From Microbotryomycetes sp. JL201 (lineage: Eukaryota; Basidiomycota; Microbotryomycetes), in assembly GCA_033819885.1 (NCBI GenBank), contig JAQYUZ010000066.1:1-53069 (forward strand): 53,069 bases of DNA, in the 5' to 3' direction. Below the pieces are notes generated by a model. The model was not told the DNA's origin, did not search any database, and worked only from the letters and a program-made list of their open reading frames with translations. Position 1 is the first letter of the stretch, and each line of letters starts with the position of its first letter. Below are positions 24,030 through 34,221 of this stretch, piece after piece. A program made the position numbers and the translations under genes.

Positions 24030-24663
24030 TGAGCTCGTTGCTTGGTCAACCCCGTCCAGAGGCACACCCAACGGCCCGGTACAGGCGGACAGACGGGCTA
24101 TGTAAGTGTCTTGATCGCTGTACACCGAGCCACGGATGAGTTGCACCAGAGCTGGGTGCCAGTAGATGCGCAGTATTAGTGTCGACAACGAGGTTCTGGC
24201 CGCCCGCCGCTCTCCGCTCGAACACTCCCCAAAAAATAACTAGATACAGAATGCACAATCTTGATTGCACATGATCACATGGCACACTTCAAGCGAAACC
24301 ATTGGGTACACCTGTGGCCGTGTACATTTCACTTCACAGCCACGTGGGAGGCCGCCTTGAAGGGTAGCGCAAGGTAAAAATTGCGGGGTATATTCGAACA
24401 AAGGGCGGGTTGCTGCTATCAGTGCGAGCTGGAAAGTGGGACAAGTGTACATGGAGACAAACTCGTCAAGACAGACATAGAGGGCGAGAGAAAGACGATT
24501 GCAAGGGCGTTCGGACGGAACAGCGAAAAAAATTGACAGACGCTTTTGGCCGCCGAGCAAGCTGGCGACGTTGATGCAGATTGCCGGTTCGATAGACGAG
24601 AGAAGTACAGGCCAATTCGTAAGATCTTTGCGTTCGTAACATGTCGTGGTGGCTTGTTGTGCT
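24030..24663. other. Gene-free interval, probable kinase promoter
   Basis: This 634-base gap between the kinase start and the next gene's stop has no convincing coding region. It contains a CACGTG E-box at 24341-24346. Nothing else was recognised. Confidence 0.5.
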
Positions 24664-27600
24664 TTAGTGGAGTGAGGATAGCGAAGCTGCTGGCCACTCC
24701 GAGATCTTGCAACGGAAGTGGGACTCGATGTTGCGCAGCATCTCGAGCTCTGCGTTGGCAGCGACGATATTGACGATGACTGCAGACCGGCCATTATTGC
24801 CGCTCGTCGACGCGAGGCCGACCCTGAACGAATTCCGACGTGGGTTAGCAGTGCTTTTGCGCTGATCAGAAGACTACTGCGAACCTCGACTGGTAGTCCT
24901 CCCAGACTCGTGGCAATTCAAAGTTGATGACGAGCGTGACCGGAGGCGCGTCCGTCAAGTTGCGGCTGAGTGCGTCATACACGACGAGTGCCTTCTTCAG
25001 GCCGCCACTGCGGGGAGAACCAGAGCTCCGGAAGCGAGACATGAGCGCAGAGCGAGCAGAGCTGCTCAAGTCTTGGTGCTGCAATGGTCGCGCAAAAAAA
25101 AATCAATTCTTGACTAAATGCGACGACAACGCCAAACTTACCAGCACATACGAATCAATTCCTGACGAATTGAGTTTATAGCTGACGGCCTCGACCGAAT
25201 CGACGCTTGCGCAGACAACAATCTGACGCAACGGACCGTTAGCGTGCTTTCGGGGCGAGCGAACCAGCCAAGCTCACGGCTGTCTCGTAAACATTTTGGC
25301 GACACAAGTCCGCAAGGGCTTGCAGTTTGTGTTCCCTTGCCGTGCCAAGGTCCATGCGATCAGAGCCTGGAGCTTTCGACGTCGACTGGACAGGTCTGTT
25401 CCGCATCGACAGTCAGGTCGAGCGCAAAATATGCAGGCAAGCAACATACAGGAAGTACTGGCGAACACCACGCGAAGACGGACTAGCTGTCTCGGCGGTG
25501 TCGCGCCGAGCGAGCACGCGGACGACTTCGCGGCCTTGTAGCGAGCCCGCGAACGTGAGGACGTCCTGGGGTACTGTGCAGCTGAAAATGACCGTTTGAC
25601 GGCTGGGAGTGCTCGAGTCCGACCCAGCGCCCAAGCTGGACCGGGAGCCGGATATCGAGTCTGCCAGCATCTTAGCAATCGACGACACGTGATCTGACAA
25701 ATTGCGAGCCAGAACTTGGTCGCACTCGTCCACGACGAGCATTTTGACGTCGACGAGATTCAGTCCAACCTTGAGCAATTCGTGCATCTTATGAGGAGTG
25801 CCGACAAGCACTTGAGGTCGCGTCTTTGTCAGATTGGCAACATCGCCCTTCAGGTCCGAGGACGAAGGGTGACCGGCGATAAGCGCCGAATGAATGCCAA
25901 AGGCCGAACCGAGGCCGGAATAGAGACGGTGAGCTTGAGCGGCTTGGTCGACTGTGGCAGTGATGACTAAAGTCTGGATGCCACGCGGAGACCCACCGTG
26001 CTCCGAGACCATGTTCGCAAGCATCAATTGCAGCGACGGAATGACGTAGCTTTGAATGCGTTCCTGAATGGCGGGAGCCTGCGCTATCACGTCCTGCATG
26101 CGCGCCACCACAGGGATCGCCTTCATTTGCACCTTTGTTGGCGGTCCGATACTACAGGTAAGAGGCTAGAGTTAGCTACAGCTTCTTGTGCTAGCAAGCC
26201 CCAAAAACTCGCCCATATTTTGCCACCGCCCTAAACAGGTCGGCGCCGATACCAAGGGCTTCCCATTTGCTGCCAAGACTGCCTGGGGGGTTGCTACCGG
26301 GCACAGGACTCGATGCGCCCAGTGAGCTGCCACTGGTCACCATTGGCGAAGACGCAGGGTCCCACGACGAGCCATTCAGGCTATTGCCTCGCGTCATGCT
26401 CGTCGCGCTGAGTGACCGCATCATGGCATTTTTCGAAGCGTTGCCGCTGTATGCAGTTTGAGGATGAGAAGCGTTGGTAAGACCAAGGCCCGAGACTGCG
26501 GCGGTTTTGTTGCTGATGCCGATCATGTCGCGCCTCCAGTTCTCAGCGTAAGGTGAGGAAGATTGGGGCGCAACGGGGCTTGATACGTGGCGCTGCTGTT
26601 GATTGAACGTAGCGGGATGTTGTACGGCGGCGGGTCCGACGCCCGCAGACATCAGGTGAGTCACAGTGGAAGACAACGCGTTGATTTGGGCTGTCAGCAG
26701 ACTGATCTGGTCCTGACGATCCTTGTCCAAGGTATCCATAGGCGACAGCGGAGACACTGAAGAAGAAGCGATCACTGGATGGGGTGCGAGGATCCCAGGA
26801 GACCTCTGCGCAGGACGTCCGTTGCCGATGGCTGGCGATGTGGACAGGTCTCTGTCGAGAGCAGACTCGGGTGCGTGACCCACGCTTCCCACGCTTGCTT
26901 GGATGACGAAAGTCCTTAACATGTTCATCTCTTTTTTCATCGCCCGCATCTCCGCGTCTTGCGATGCCGCCAAGTCTTGCAATCCGGTTTCCAGTTGCGT
27001 GACGCGGCTCGAGAGGGAAGAAAGCATATTGAACACGCGAGGATCGTGTGAGTGATTGCCAATAGGTATCTCAGCAGATGTGACGTCGTCTGTCAACTGG
27101 GATACTGTCGTCTGGCTCGCTCTTGCGCTACTGAAGTCGAAACCCACACTGCCTATATCACTGGATGCGCTACGCGCTGGCGAGGGCACGCGAGACAGGG
27201 TAGGCGAAACGGCCGTGTCGACGGAGAGCATGCCATACGGTGATCCCGACACCGCCGCTTTGCGGTCTCTTGCCTGGTCGGCTGGGAGTACGTCGAGAAT
27301 GAATGAGGAAGGGCGGCTTTTTGGGACTGCGATTGACGTGAAAATTTGCTCTGAATCGACAGCTGCCGAGGCTGGCGGAATGTTGCGGTCGAGGTCTCGT
27401 AGCACCGGTGGCAAAGCCCGCGTTCGATGCGCTTCTGGACTAGAATTGGCCGGTCGGCCGTCGCCAATTGAGCCCAATGCCGATCCAGCAGCAGCAGACT
27501 TGTTGCGATTGACAGACCCTCCAGGTGCTGCGTCCCATCCGGTCGTGAACGATAAATTCGGAGAGGAGCTGTATGCGTCCTCATGCCGCGAGACAATGGC

Positions 27601-27918
27601 GTCATCGTTCTCGGACGCTTCAATGAATGAGTGGCGTTTCGGACGTAACTGCTCCCGTGACGTGTCCAGCGACTGCAACGTGAGTTCAGGGCTGCAGCTG
27701 CGCAAGAATTCGTGCTGCGACGGAGCTGTCACGGACGACTGAGTGGTGCGGTGCAGGAAGACATTTGACGCGTCAAATAGATCTGAACCGTCGTTGACGC
27801 CATTCTGAGAGGAGCTCGAGTCGATCCGACTTGCTTGACGGTACGCGACCGCGTCGCCTGGGCGGCTCAGACTGAGCGTAGGGCTCGCGACGCGTCCGGA
27901 AGACGATGGCGAGGCCAT
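24664..27918 (-). CDS. DEAD-box helicase-like pseudoenzyme with long disordered, coiled-coil N-terminus
   Basis: The N-terminal 570 or so residues are S/P/T-rich with short coiled coils (VTQLETGLQDLAASQDAEMR; DQISLLTAQINALSSTVTHL). The C-terminal part follows the eIF4A/DEAD-box plan. A Q motif is present (KWEALGIGADLFRAVAKYG, then IGPPTKVQMKAIPVV). Motif I is replaced by AQAPAIQER at 26058-26084, so the Walker A G-K-T is absent. VLVGTPHKM (Ib) remains. Motif II is DECD at 25719-25730 and motif III is SCT. The C-terminal RecA-like lobe is recognisable (VTLVINFELPRVWEDYQSR, AELEMLRNIESHFRCKISEW), but the motif V region reads SRNLTD and motif VI reads SRVGLAS instead of HRxGRxxR. Thus ATP hydrolysis is not expected. 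Exon YG-IGPP is joined by a GC-AG intron (26152-26212). The ATG at 27918 is chosen; the open frame extends upstream without an ATG. Confidence 0.78.
26152..26212 (-). other. GC-AG intron in the DEAD-box-like gene
   Basis: The coding strand reads AAATATGG followed by GCGAGT at the 5' end, and CTGTAG followed by TATCGG at the 3' end. Removing these 61 bases restores YGIGPPTKVQ, the conserved Q motif. No GT donor nearby keeps that frame. Confidence 0.75.
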
Positions 27919-28202
27919 CACAGCAGCCGTGAGCTTAATTTGATGTTCTACGCGGCTCTGTACGCATGCCACTGCCTCTGCAGTCGTTGCCAAGTCAGAA
28001 AACGCTCGGCGCACGGACCGCGTGATGGGACTGACCCAAGGTGGTTGCACTGAGCTGTCCAGCAGCTCCTCAGTCAATTCTCAGGCCTCTGCTTCGAGCG
28101 TGAGTGGCCTGTGTGCGAGGGCGAGGAAGAGATCGGGCACGCAGACAAAGGAAAAGGTGTGAGCTCAGGCCCTGCGCCTTGCCTCTCTTCCACGACCGCG
28201 CC
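27919..28202. promoter_or_regulatory. Divergent promoter between DEAD-box-like gene and bL19m gene
   Basis: The two ATGs are 284 bp apart, head to head. The interval must hold both promoters and 5' UTRs unless the upstream gene starts further out. No TATA-like element stands out. Confidence 0.5.
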
Positions 28203-28962
28203 ATGTCACTGTCGAAGGCGCTCACGCGCCTCAGCCTCTCGCCGAAATCATCCACTTCACAAGCTAGGCGGCTTGTGCACGCGACTGCCCGCCACGCACA
28301 GGCACCGGCGGTCGCTGCCGAGTACCCTTTCTCGTCAAAGGTCATCATCGTTCCCGCGCCGCCCTCACCGCCCCCTGCAAAGCTCGGTGACTCCCTGTTG
28401 CGCTCCCTCAACGCCCATCTCACGTCGCTACACCCAAGGGCCGAGCAGTTCTCGACTTGGTTCTCGCGCAGATCAAAAGACCGCATCTTGCCAGGCTCTG
28501 TCCTGACCGTCACGACTTACTCGTCGGCACCGATTACAGCAAGCCCTTCACCGTCCACGAGCCAGTTTTCGGGCGTGCTGATCGGCGTGCGGCGGCGGCA
28601 CATGGGTCGAGACACTTCAATCCGCCTGCGCAACTTGGTCGGGCGCACGGGCGTCGAGATCAATTACAAAGTGTTCAGCCCGCTCATCAAAGACATCACG
28701 GTCGTTGCAAGAGCCGTGAAGAGCGGACCTCCGATCGTTGACAAGTCTGGCAAGGAGATCGGTCGCAGGAAACCAGTGCTGCGCGCAGCTCGCCGAGCGA
28801 AGATGTACTTTGTGCGAGACCAACCCTCCAGGTAAGCCAATAGATTGTCTTGGCGCGCTGCCGGCGCTAACCTCTCGTCGTGTGCATCAGACTCGTCGGA
28901 GTGGCTGGCCTTGTAAAGCAGGCGAGGGAACGCGAACAGCAGCTGACGCGAACAAAGCGATA
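28203..28962 (+). CDS. IMG1: Mitochondrial large ribosomal subunit protein bL19m
   Basis: A nuclear-encoded protein of the mitochondrial ribosome. The start MSLSKALTRLSLSPKSSTSQ, rich in S, R and K without acids, looks like a matrix presequence ending around HATARHAQ. The bL19 core is seen in FSGVLIGVRRRHMGRDTSIR, LRNLVGRTGVEINYKVFSPL and IKDITVVARAV, followed by the basic KPVLRAARRAKMYFVRD typical of the bL19 C-terminus. One intron, 28832-28890, joins QPSR to LVGVAGLVKQAREREQQ, and the stop is at 28960-28962. The length (about 230 residues) suits a mitochondrial bL19 with a presequence. In yeast the counterpart is IMG1. Confidence 0.88.
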
Positions 28963-29054
28963 GGTTCCTTTCTGGATGTACATATTGCTAATGCAACATC
29001 TTTATACGCTTCTTCAAGGCGTCGGCGGTGCGCCCGTCGTTTGCATCGCATCCG

Positions 29055-29831
29055 TCATCGATATTGCACTTTGACCTGTCCCTTTTCCTGCCTCGCTTGA
29101 AGTTTTGCTTGCCTCTTGCTGATTGCAGGTTGTTCCGGGCCTGCAGAGGAGGAGCTCGGCGCAGGTCCCGCGTTGCCACCCGCGGATTGCCCGCGAATGA
29201 ACGGCAACGCGAATGATGCGAGACGGTACAGCGCATACAGCGGAATCTACATTTGAAGACATCAGATCTGTCCGTGGACCTGCTGCGACCCTCCTATACT
29301 CACGATAAGGTACAAGTACCAAAACTTTGTCGACACCAGGGCCGTCATGACGTGCACAAACCAAGTCACGTAGATGACGTCGAAAATGTAGCTATCAAAG
29401 GTTGAGCTTTTACTCAAGTTGGTATAGACATTGGCTCGTGGACACTCACGCCGTCAGGCCCCGCTGCGCGAGCTCCTCGCCTCTCGTGTTCATTCCCTCA
29501 AGCTGCTGCCACAAGATCAGTGCAATGATCTCTGTCGCAGTGAAGTACAGCAGTCGTGACCACGACCGACCCGATCTGAAAAGGACGAGGTGCAGCAGGT
29601 AGATGGCCTGAGTGACGACAATTAGACGCACGACCTCCTCTGTGCATGGATCCTGCCGTAACAACCTACGATTGATACAGCAAAGCCGATGCGCACTTGT
29701 TGAATCGTCTGCGCGTTAGCGGCCGTGATGCGCTTCGCGTTACCCTTGGCCTGTGACGAACAGACGATTCAGTCGCTCAAATCGCACACATACGGGCGAC
29801 AGGTGTTCATCGTCAAGCCAATACGCACCAT
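29055..29831 (-). CDS. SND2: SND2/TMEM208 family ER membrane protein
   Basis: A small ER membrane protein of the TMEM208/Snd2 (DUF788) family, which takes part in SRP-independent targeting of proteins to the ER. The mature reading is M-AKGNAKRITAANAQTIQQVR, then IGFAVSI, AIYLLHLVLFRSGRSWSRLL, YFTATEIIALILWQQLEG, VIYVTWFVHVMTALVSTKFW and YLIPLYALYRLASFALPFI, i.e. four or so hydrophobic segments, and a basic tail KRQAKLQARQEKGQVKVQYR. The first exon is only the start codon: ATG at 29829-29831 is followed at once by a GTGCGT donor, and the acceptor at 29751-29752 joins GCCAAGGGT. This gives the family's usual MAKG start. The stop is at 29055. Confidence 0.85.
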
Positions 29832-30392
29832 AATGGGCCTGATCAGCTGGAGGGCAGGAGGACAAGCTTCGCCCGCTTGACAATGGCGTGGCACCGTTAA
29901 GACGCAAGTTACTCGAAGCATTCTCACGAGATGTAGATGGTCGGCTCTTCGTGTTCATTACAATTCCGCGCGCGATACGTTCGCACCTTGGATCGTCGAC
30001 GAGGCAACGTCACGTGACCTGCATTAGCACTTCATTCGCATGCACAAGACGAGCCGCACTCGTGCAGACAAAGAGCCGTCCTGTCATTGTTCTCCAAAAT
30101 TGCTCAGCGGCATATACTCCCAAAGACGCGGTGCCGGGCCGACTGCAAGCGAGCCTCGTGTTGCACTCAGAGTCACACATCGAGTTCCTCGGATATGAGG
30201 CAGTACTGCCTGGCGCGTGCAACGCTCAGGCTAATTAGCCTCTCGAAAATAGCAGGGCACGCGCCTTTGAGGTTGTTTGGCCTGAGCCCGCTCGGGCCCC
30301 TCTCAGGGCACGAAAGCCCTCAACAAACTCGAGACCGTTTCTCTTCTCCAAGCTCCCTCGTGATTACCTTCTTCGATCCCCATCAGCACGCA
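29832..30392. promoter_or_regulatory. Divergent promoter between SND2 and the P-type ATPase
   Basis: A 561-base head-to-head interval. It carries a perfect palindromic E-box, GTCACGTGAC, at 30009-30018. Open frames inside it show no family resemblance. Confidence 0.55.
30009..30018. promoter_or_regulatory. Palindromic E-box GTCACGTGAC
   Basis: Perfect palindrome in the divergent SND2/ATPase promoter, 178 bp from the SND2 ATG and 375 bp from the ATPase ATG. Confidence 0.5.
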
Positions 30393-33300
30393 ATGGTGTC
30401 CTACGCTGTGTCGGAATCGGACAAGGTCGAGTTCGTGTCCATCTCGGACGTTGAGGCGGCGGTGCCACCACTCGCTCGAGACCCAGGTGCTCGACGCGTG
30501 ACAACGTTGCCATCCGTGCCGACAATCCAAGTCAATCGTGCGTCGAGTATGTCGACGCCTCTAGCGCGGCAGCTGCATCGCACGAACTCGATCTCGCTCG
30601 CCACTGGTCCGGCGAAAGTCGACGCCAGCGCCAGGATCAAAGGAGACTTCAGAACCTTGAGGTGAGTTGGCTCGTTAGCGCGTTATTTCAATGCCTCCTG
30701 ACATGCTGCCGATGCCGTCACAGCATCCAAGTAACGGAAACAACCCGCGCTCGCCATCAAGCGCACCACAAGGCGAAAAAGAACGTTGCTGACCTCGCAT
30801 CGCTCGATTGGCACAAGATTTCCGTGCAAGAGGTGTGCAATCGACTGAATGTCGCTCCAGACGTGGGTTTGGACCAGGCAATCGTTACCCGTCGTCTGGC
30901 GAAAGGCAAGAACCGAATCACACCGCCACCGAAGAACTACGGCCGCCGCATCCTGGGCTACTTTCTAGGTGGATTTGGCTCGCTGCTGCTTGTTGCTTCC
31001 ATTCTATGTTTCATTGCATGGCGCCCGCTCGGTGATCCGAACCCCCAACCGTCAGTTTTAGCTCTGGCCGTTGTCCTGTTCGTTGTGTTGCTCGTGTCTG
31101 CCCTTTTCAATGCATGGCAAGGTAAGAATACCCCCGCCGAGACAGTGAGGGATATTGCTGACGGACACTGCCTGCTAGATTGGTCTACTGGTCGTACTAT
31201 GTCGTCCATTAAAGGCATGTTGCCCAGTGATGTGCTCGTTTGCCGCGACGGTGTGACAGCAAAAATCAAAGCCGAAGACATTGTGGTCGGCGACGTCGTC
31301 AAAATTTCTCTCGGAGTCAAAGTGCCAGCCGATCTGCGCCTCGTCTCGTGTTCATCTGATCTCAAGTTTGACCGCTCGATTCTGACCGGCGAATCCAAGC
31401 CAGTGTCGGCAAGCGTCGATTGCACGGACGACAACTTCATGGAAACGCGTAACATCGCTCTTCAGGGCACAATGTGCCTCAGCGGCAGCGCTCTTGGCGT
31501 CTGCGTCGGCACCGGCGATCAAACCGTCTTCGGCAGGATCGCGAAAGCAGCATCAGGAGAACGGCCGGTGAAAACTAGCTTGGAGCGCGAAATTCTGCGC
31601 TTCGTTCTCATCATTGGAGGCCTAGCTTTGTCTATTGCCATTCTGATCGTCATTCTATGGGTCGCGTGGCTTCGCAAGGACCATCCTGGTTTCATGTCTG
31701 TTCAGTCGCTCCTCATTAATTGCGTCAGTGTCATGGTTGCTTTCTTGCCGTGAGTGCTCTCCGGCAGTGTGTTTCCGGTAGACTATGTGCTGACCTGAGT
31801 GCCAATAGTGAGGGTTTGCCGATTGCCGTCACATTGTCCCTGACCGTCATGTGAGTTTCACAGCAAGTGTTCTACGTCCTCAGCTGACATGCTTCTCTCT
31901 AGCGCCTCGTCTATGAGCAAAAAGAACGTCTTGTGCAAATCTCTTTCGGTCGTCGAGTCGCTCGGTTGTGTGTCCGTCATTTGCTCCGACAAGACAGGAA
32001 CCTTGACTCAGAACCGCATGTCTGTGGTCAATGTCGTCATCGGAGATACGATCTCGAATATTAACGAAGCGCGTCAAAGCTCGGCTCGGGATTCAGCATT
32101 TGGCAAATGCGTGCGCGCACTTGCAGCAGTCGCTGGCTTGTGCAACGATGCCGCTTTCGAGTCGACGTCGACCGATGAACCGGTCGAGACTCGCAAAGTC
32201 AACGGTGACGCAACAGGTGAGCTGTGAGACGGGCAGTGAAATCTTGGCTCGGCGTTGAACAAATTCTGGCTCGTGGTGCAGACACTGGCTTGCTCCGCTT
32301 CGCAGAGAGTATCAGCTCTGCCGACGAGTTGCGATCGTCATGGACAGAGGTTGGCAAGGTTGCATTCAACTCGAAGAATAAATTTGCTATCAAGGTATTC
32401 AAGACGGTCGGCGACAAGCACCTCGACAGCGCGCTCGTCAACGACTCATTTGATGAACATGACTGCCTTTTGCTCGTAAAAGGCGCTCCTGATGTCTTGC
32501 TGCGCCGATGCAGCTCATACATGACTGCAGACGGCGAGGTTGCCGAGCTTGACGAAAAGGCAGCAAATGCAATCACGGCGCAGCAGTCCGATTTGGCGAG
32601 TCGTGGCCAACGCGTTCTGCTTCTCGCACAGAGGACGTTCTCGCCAAAAGAGCTCGGGGTCGAAGACATTGACGACGAAGAACTTCTCGTTTCGCTCAAC
32701 GTTGACTTGACTATCATCGGTATGGCGGCTTTGGTCGATCCACTGCGTGAGGACACGGCCGAGACCGTGCGCATCTGCCGAGGCGCGGGAATACGCTTCA
32801 TGATGGTCACAGGAGACATGTCTTTGACAGCTTCGAGCATTGCGTCATCTTGCGGCATCTTTTCGAACCCTCCTTCCGACATCAAACGTTTCGAAGATCT
32901 TCCGCGTGATTTGCCACTTGAACAGATCGCGGATTACGACAGGGACAAGCCGGAAGACGCACGCATGACAAGTCTTGTGCTCTCTGGCAACGAAATACAG
33001 ACTATGACTGAGTCGCAGTGGAAGCAAGCGATAGCTTTCGATGAGGTTGTCTTCGCTCGCACGACGCCACAACAGAAACTTCAGATCGTCAAGACGTATC
33101 AAGCTGCTGAGCAGACAGTCGCTGTGACTGGTGACGGCGTAAATGATGCCGCTGCTCTCAAGCAGGCCGATGTCGGCGTCGCTATTGCCGGCGGCTCTGA
33201 AGTTGCAATGGAAGCGGCGGACCTCATTCTACTGGACAACTTCTCAGCAATCGTCGCTGGCGTCGAGTCAGGGCGTCTCTGTTACGAGAATCTGAAAAAA

Positions 33301-34144
33301 TCCATCATCTGTACGTATCACAAGACGGCATGACCGAGACAGTTTCTGATCTCCTGTCCGCAGATTTGCTGCCTGCCGGCTCATTCTCCGAGTTGATGCC
33401 GGTCCTCGTCTCTGTCTTCTTTGGACTACCCCAGGCGCTCAGCAACATTCAAATGATTCTGATTTGTGCCGTTACCGACGTTCTCCCGGCCTTGTCGCTG
33501 TGTCTCGAGAAACCAGAAGCCGACCTACTCACTCGCAAGCCACGAGATCGCAAAAAGGATCGGCTTGCAGATGCCCGGCTGCTCGCTCAAGCATACTGTT
33601 TCATTGGAGTTCTGGAATCACTCACTTCCATGGTCGGGGCTTTCTACTTCGGATTCGCTCGCGACGGCATTCCTTTTTCTACGTTCTGGCTCAAATTCGG
33701 CAATTACGACATCGACACAGACGTATTCAACGAGCACCTGAACAAAGCTCAGTCAATCTACTTTTTCAAGTGAGCAGGCCTCGCCACAACTGTCTGATTT
33801 GCAGAGCACAGGCTGACTTTCCTTGGGGCAGTCTGGTGATAATGCAGTGGTTCTCCTTGCTCGCTGTGCGCACCCGCCGTCGCTCAATCTTTCAGCAACC
33901 GCCGCTCGGAAATAGTCGCACGAGCAACCCTTGGCTGTTCCCTGCTATGCTGGCTGCGTTGGCTTTCGCCATCTTCTTCTCTTACGTGCCCGTTTTCCAA
34001 AACATCTTTCTTACTCGCGGCATCGCAGCCGAGTACTTTTTCTTGCCGATGGCTTATGGTGTTGTCCTTCTTCTTCTGGACGAAGGTCGCAAGTGGTGGG
34101 TCAGGCGAAGGCCAATGTCCTTGTTGGCTAAGGCGGCGTGGTGA
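30393..34144 (+). CDS. P-type ATPase, Na+/K+-ATPase alpha-like (type IIC-like) fungal cation pump
   Basis: A plasma-membrane or endomembrane cation pump. The N-terminus (MVSYAVSESDKVEFVSISD) is cytosolic; DWHKISVQEVCNRLNVAPD begins the cation ATPase N domain. M1-M2 and the actuator LTGESKPV follow, then the M4 motif PEGLPIAVT and the phosphorylation site CSDKTGTLTQN. The nucleotide-binding KGAPDVLLRRC and hinge TGDGVNDAAALKQADVGVA are intact, so the pump looks functional. The C-terminal half has YLLPAGSFSELMPVL, the M6 region ILICAVTDVLPALSL, and NLVIMQWFSLLAVRTRRRSI, which is characteristic of Na+/K+-type pumps. At least seven introns; each junction restores a conserved motif (for example GDAT-DTGLLRF at about 32216-32279). 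Animal IIC pumps have PEGLL rather than PEGLP. Transported ion (Na+, K+ or both) is not decided. No beta subunit is seen nearby. Confidence 0.88.
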
Positions 34145-34221
34145 TAGCAGACTTTCATAGAGCGGAGATTGTCGTGTAATACTATGATTCCAAACCACAT
34201 ATCTGCAGCAGAGACGCGACC

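Noticed and set aside
27056-27742. 228-codon plus-strand open frame inside the DEAD-box-like gene
   Set aside because: It is antisense to the continuous minus-strand S/P-rich frame, has no recognisable domain and ends without a splice context.
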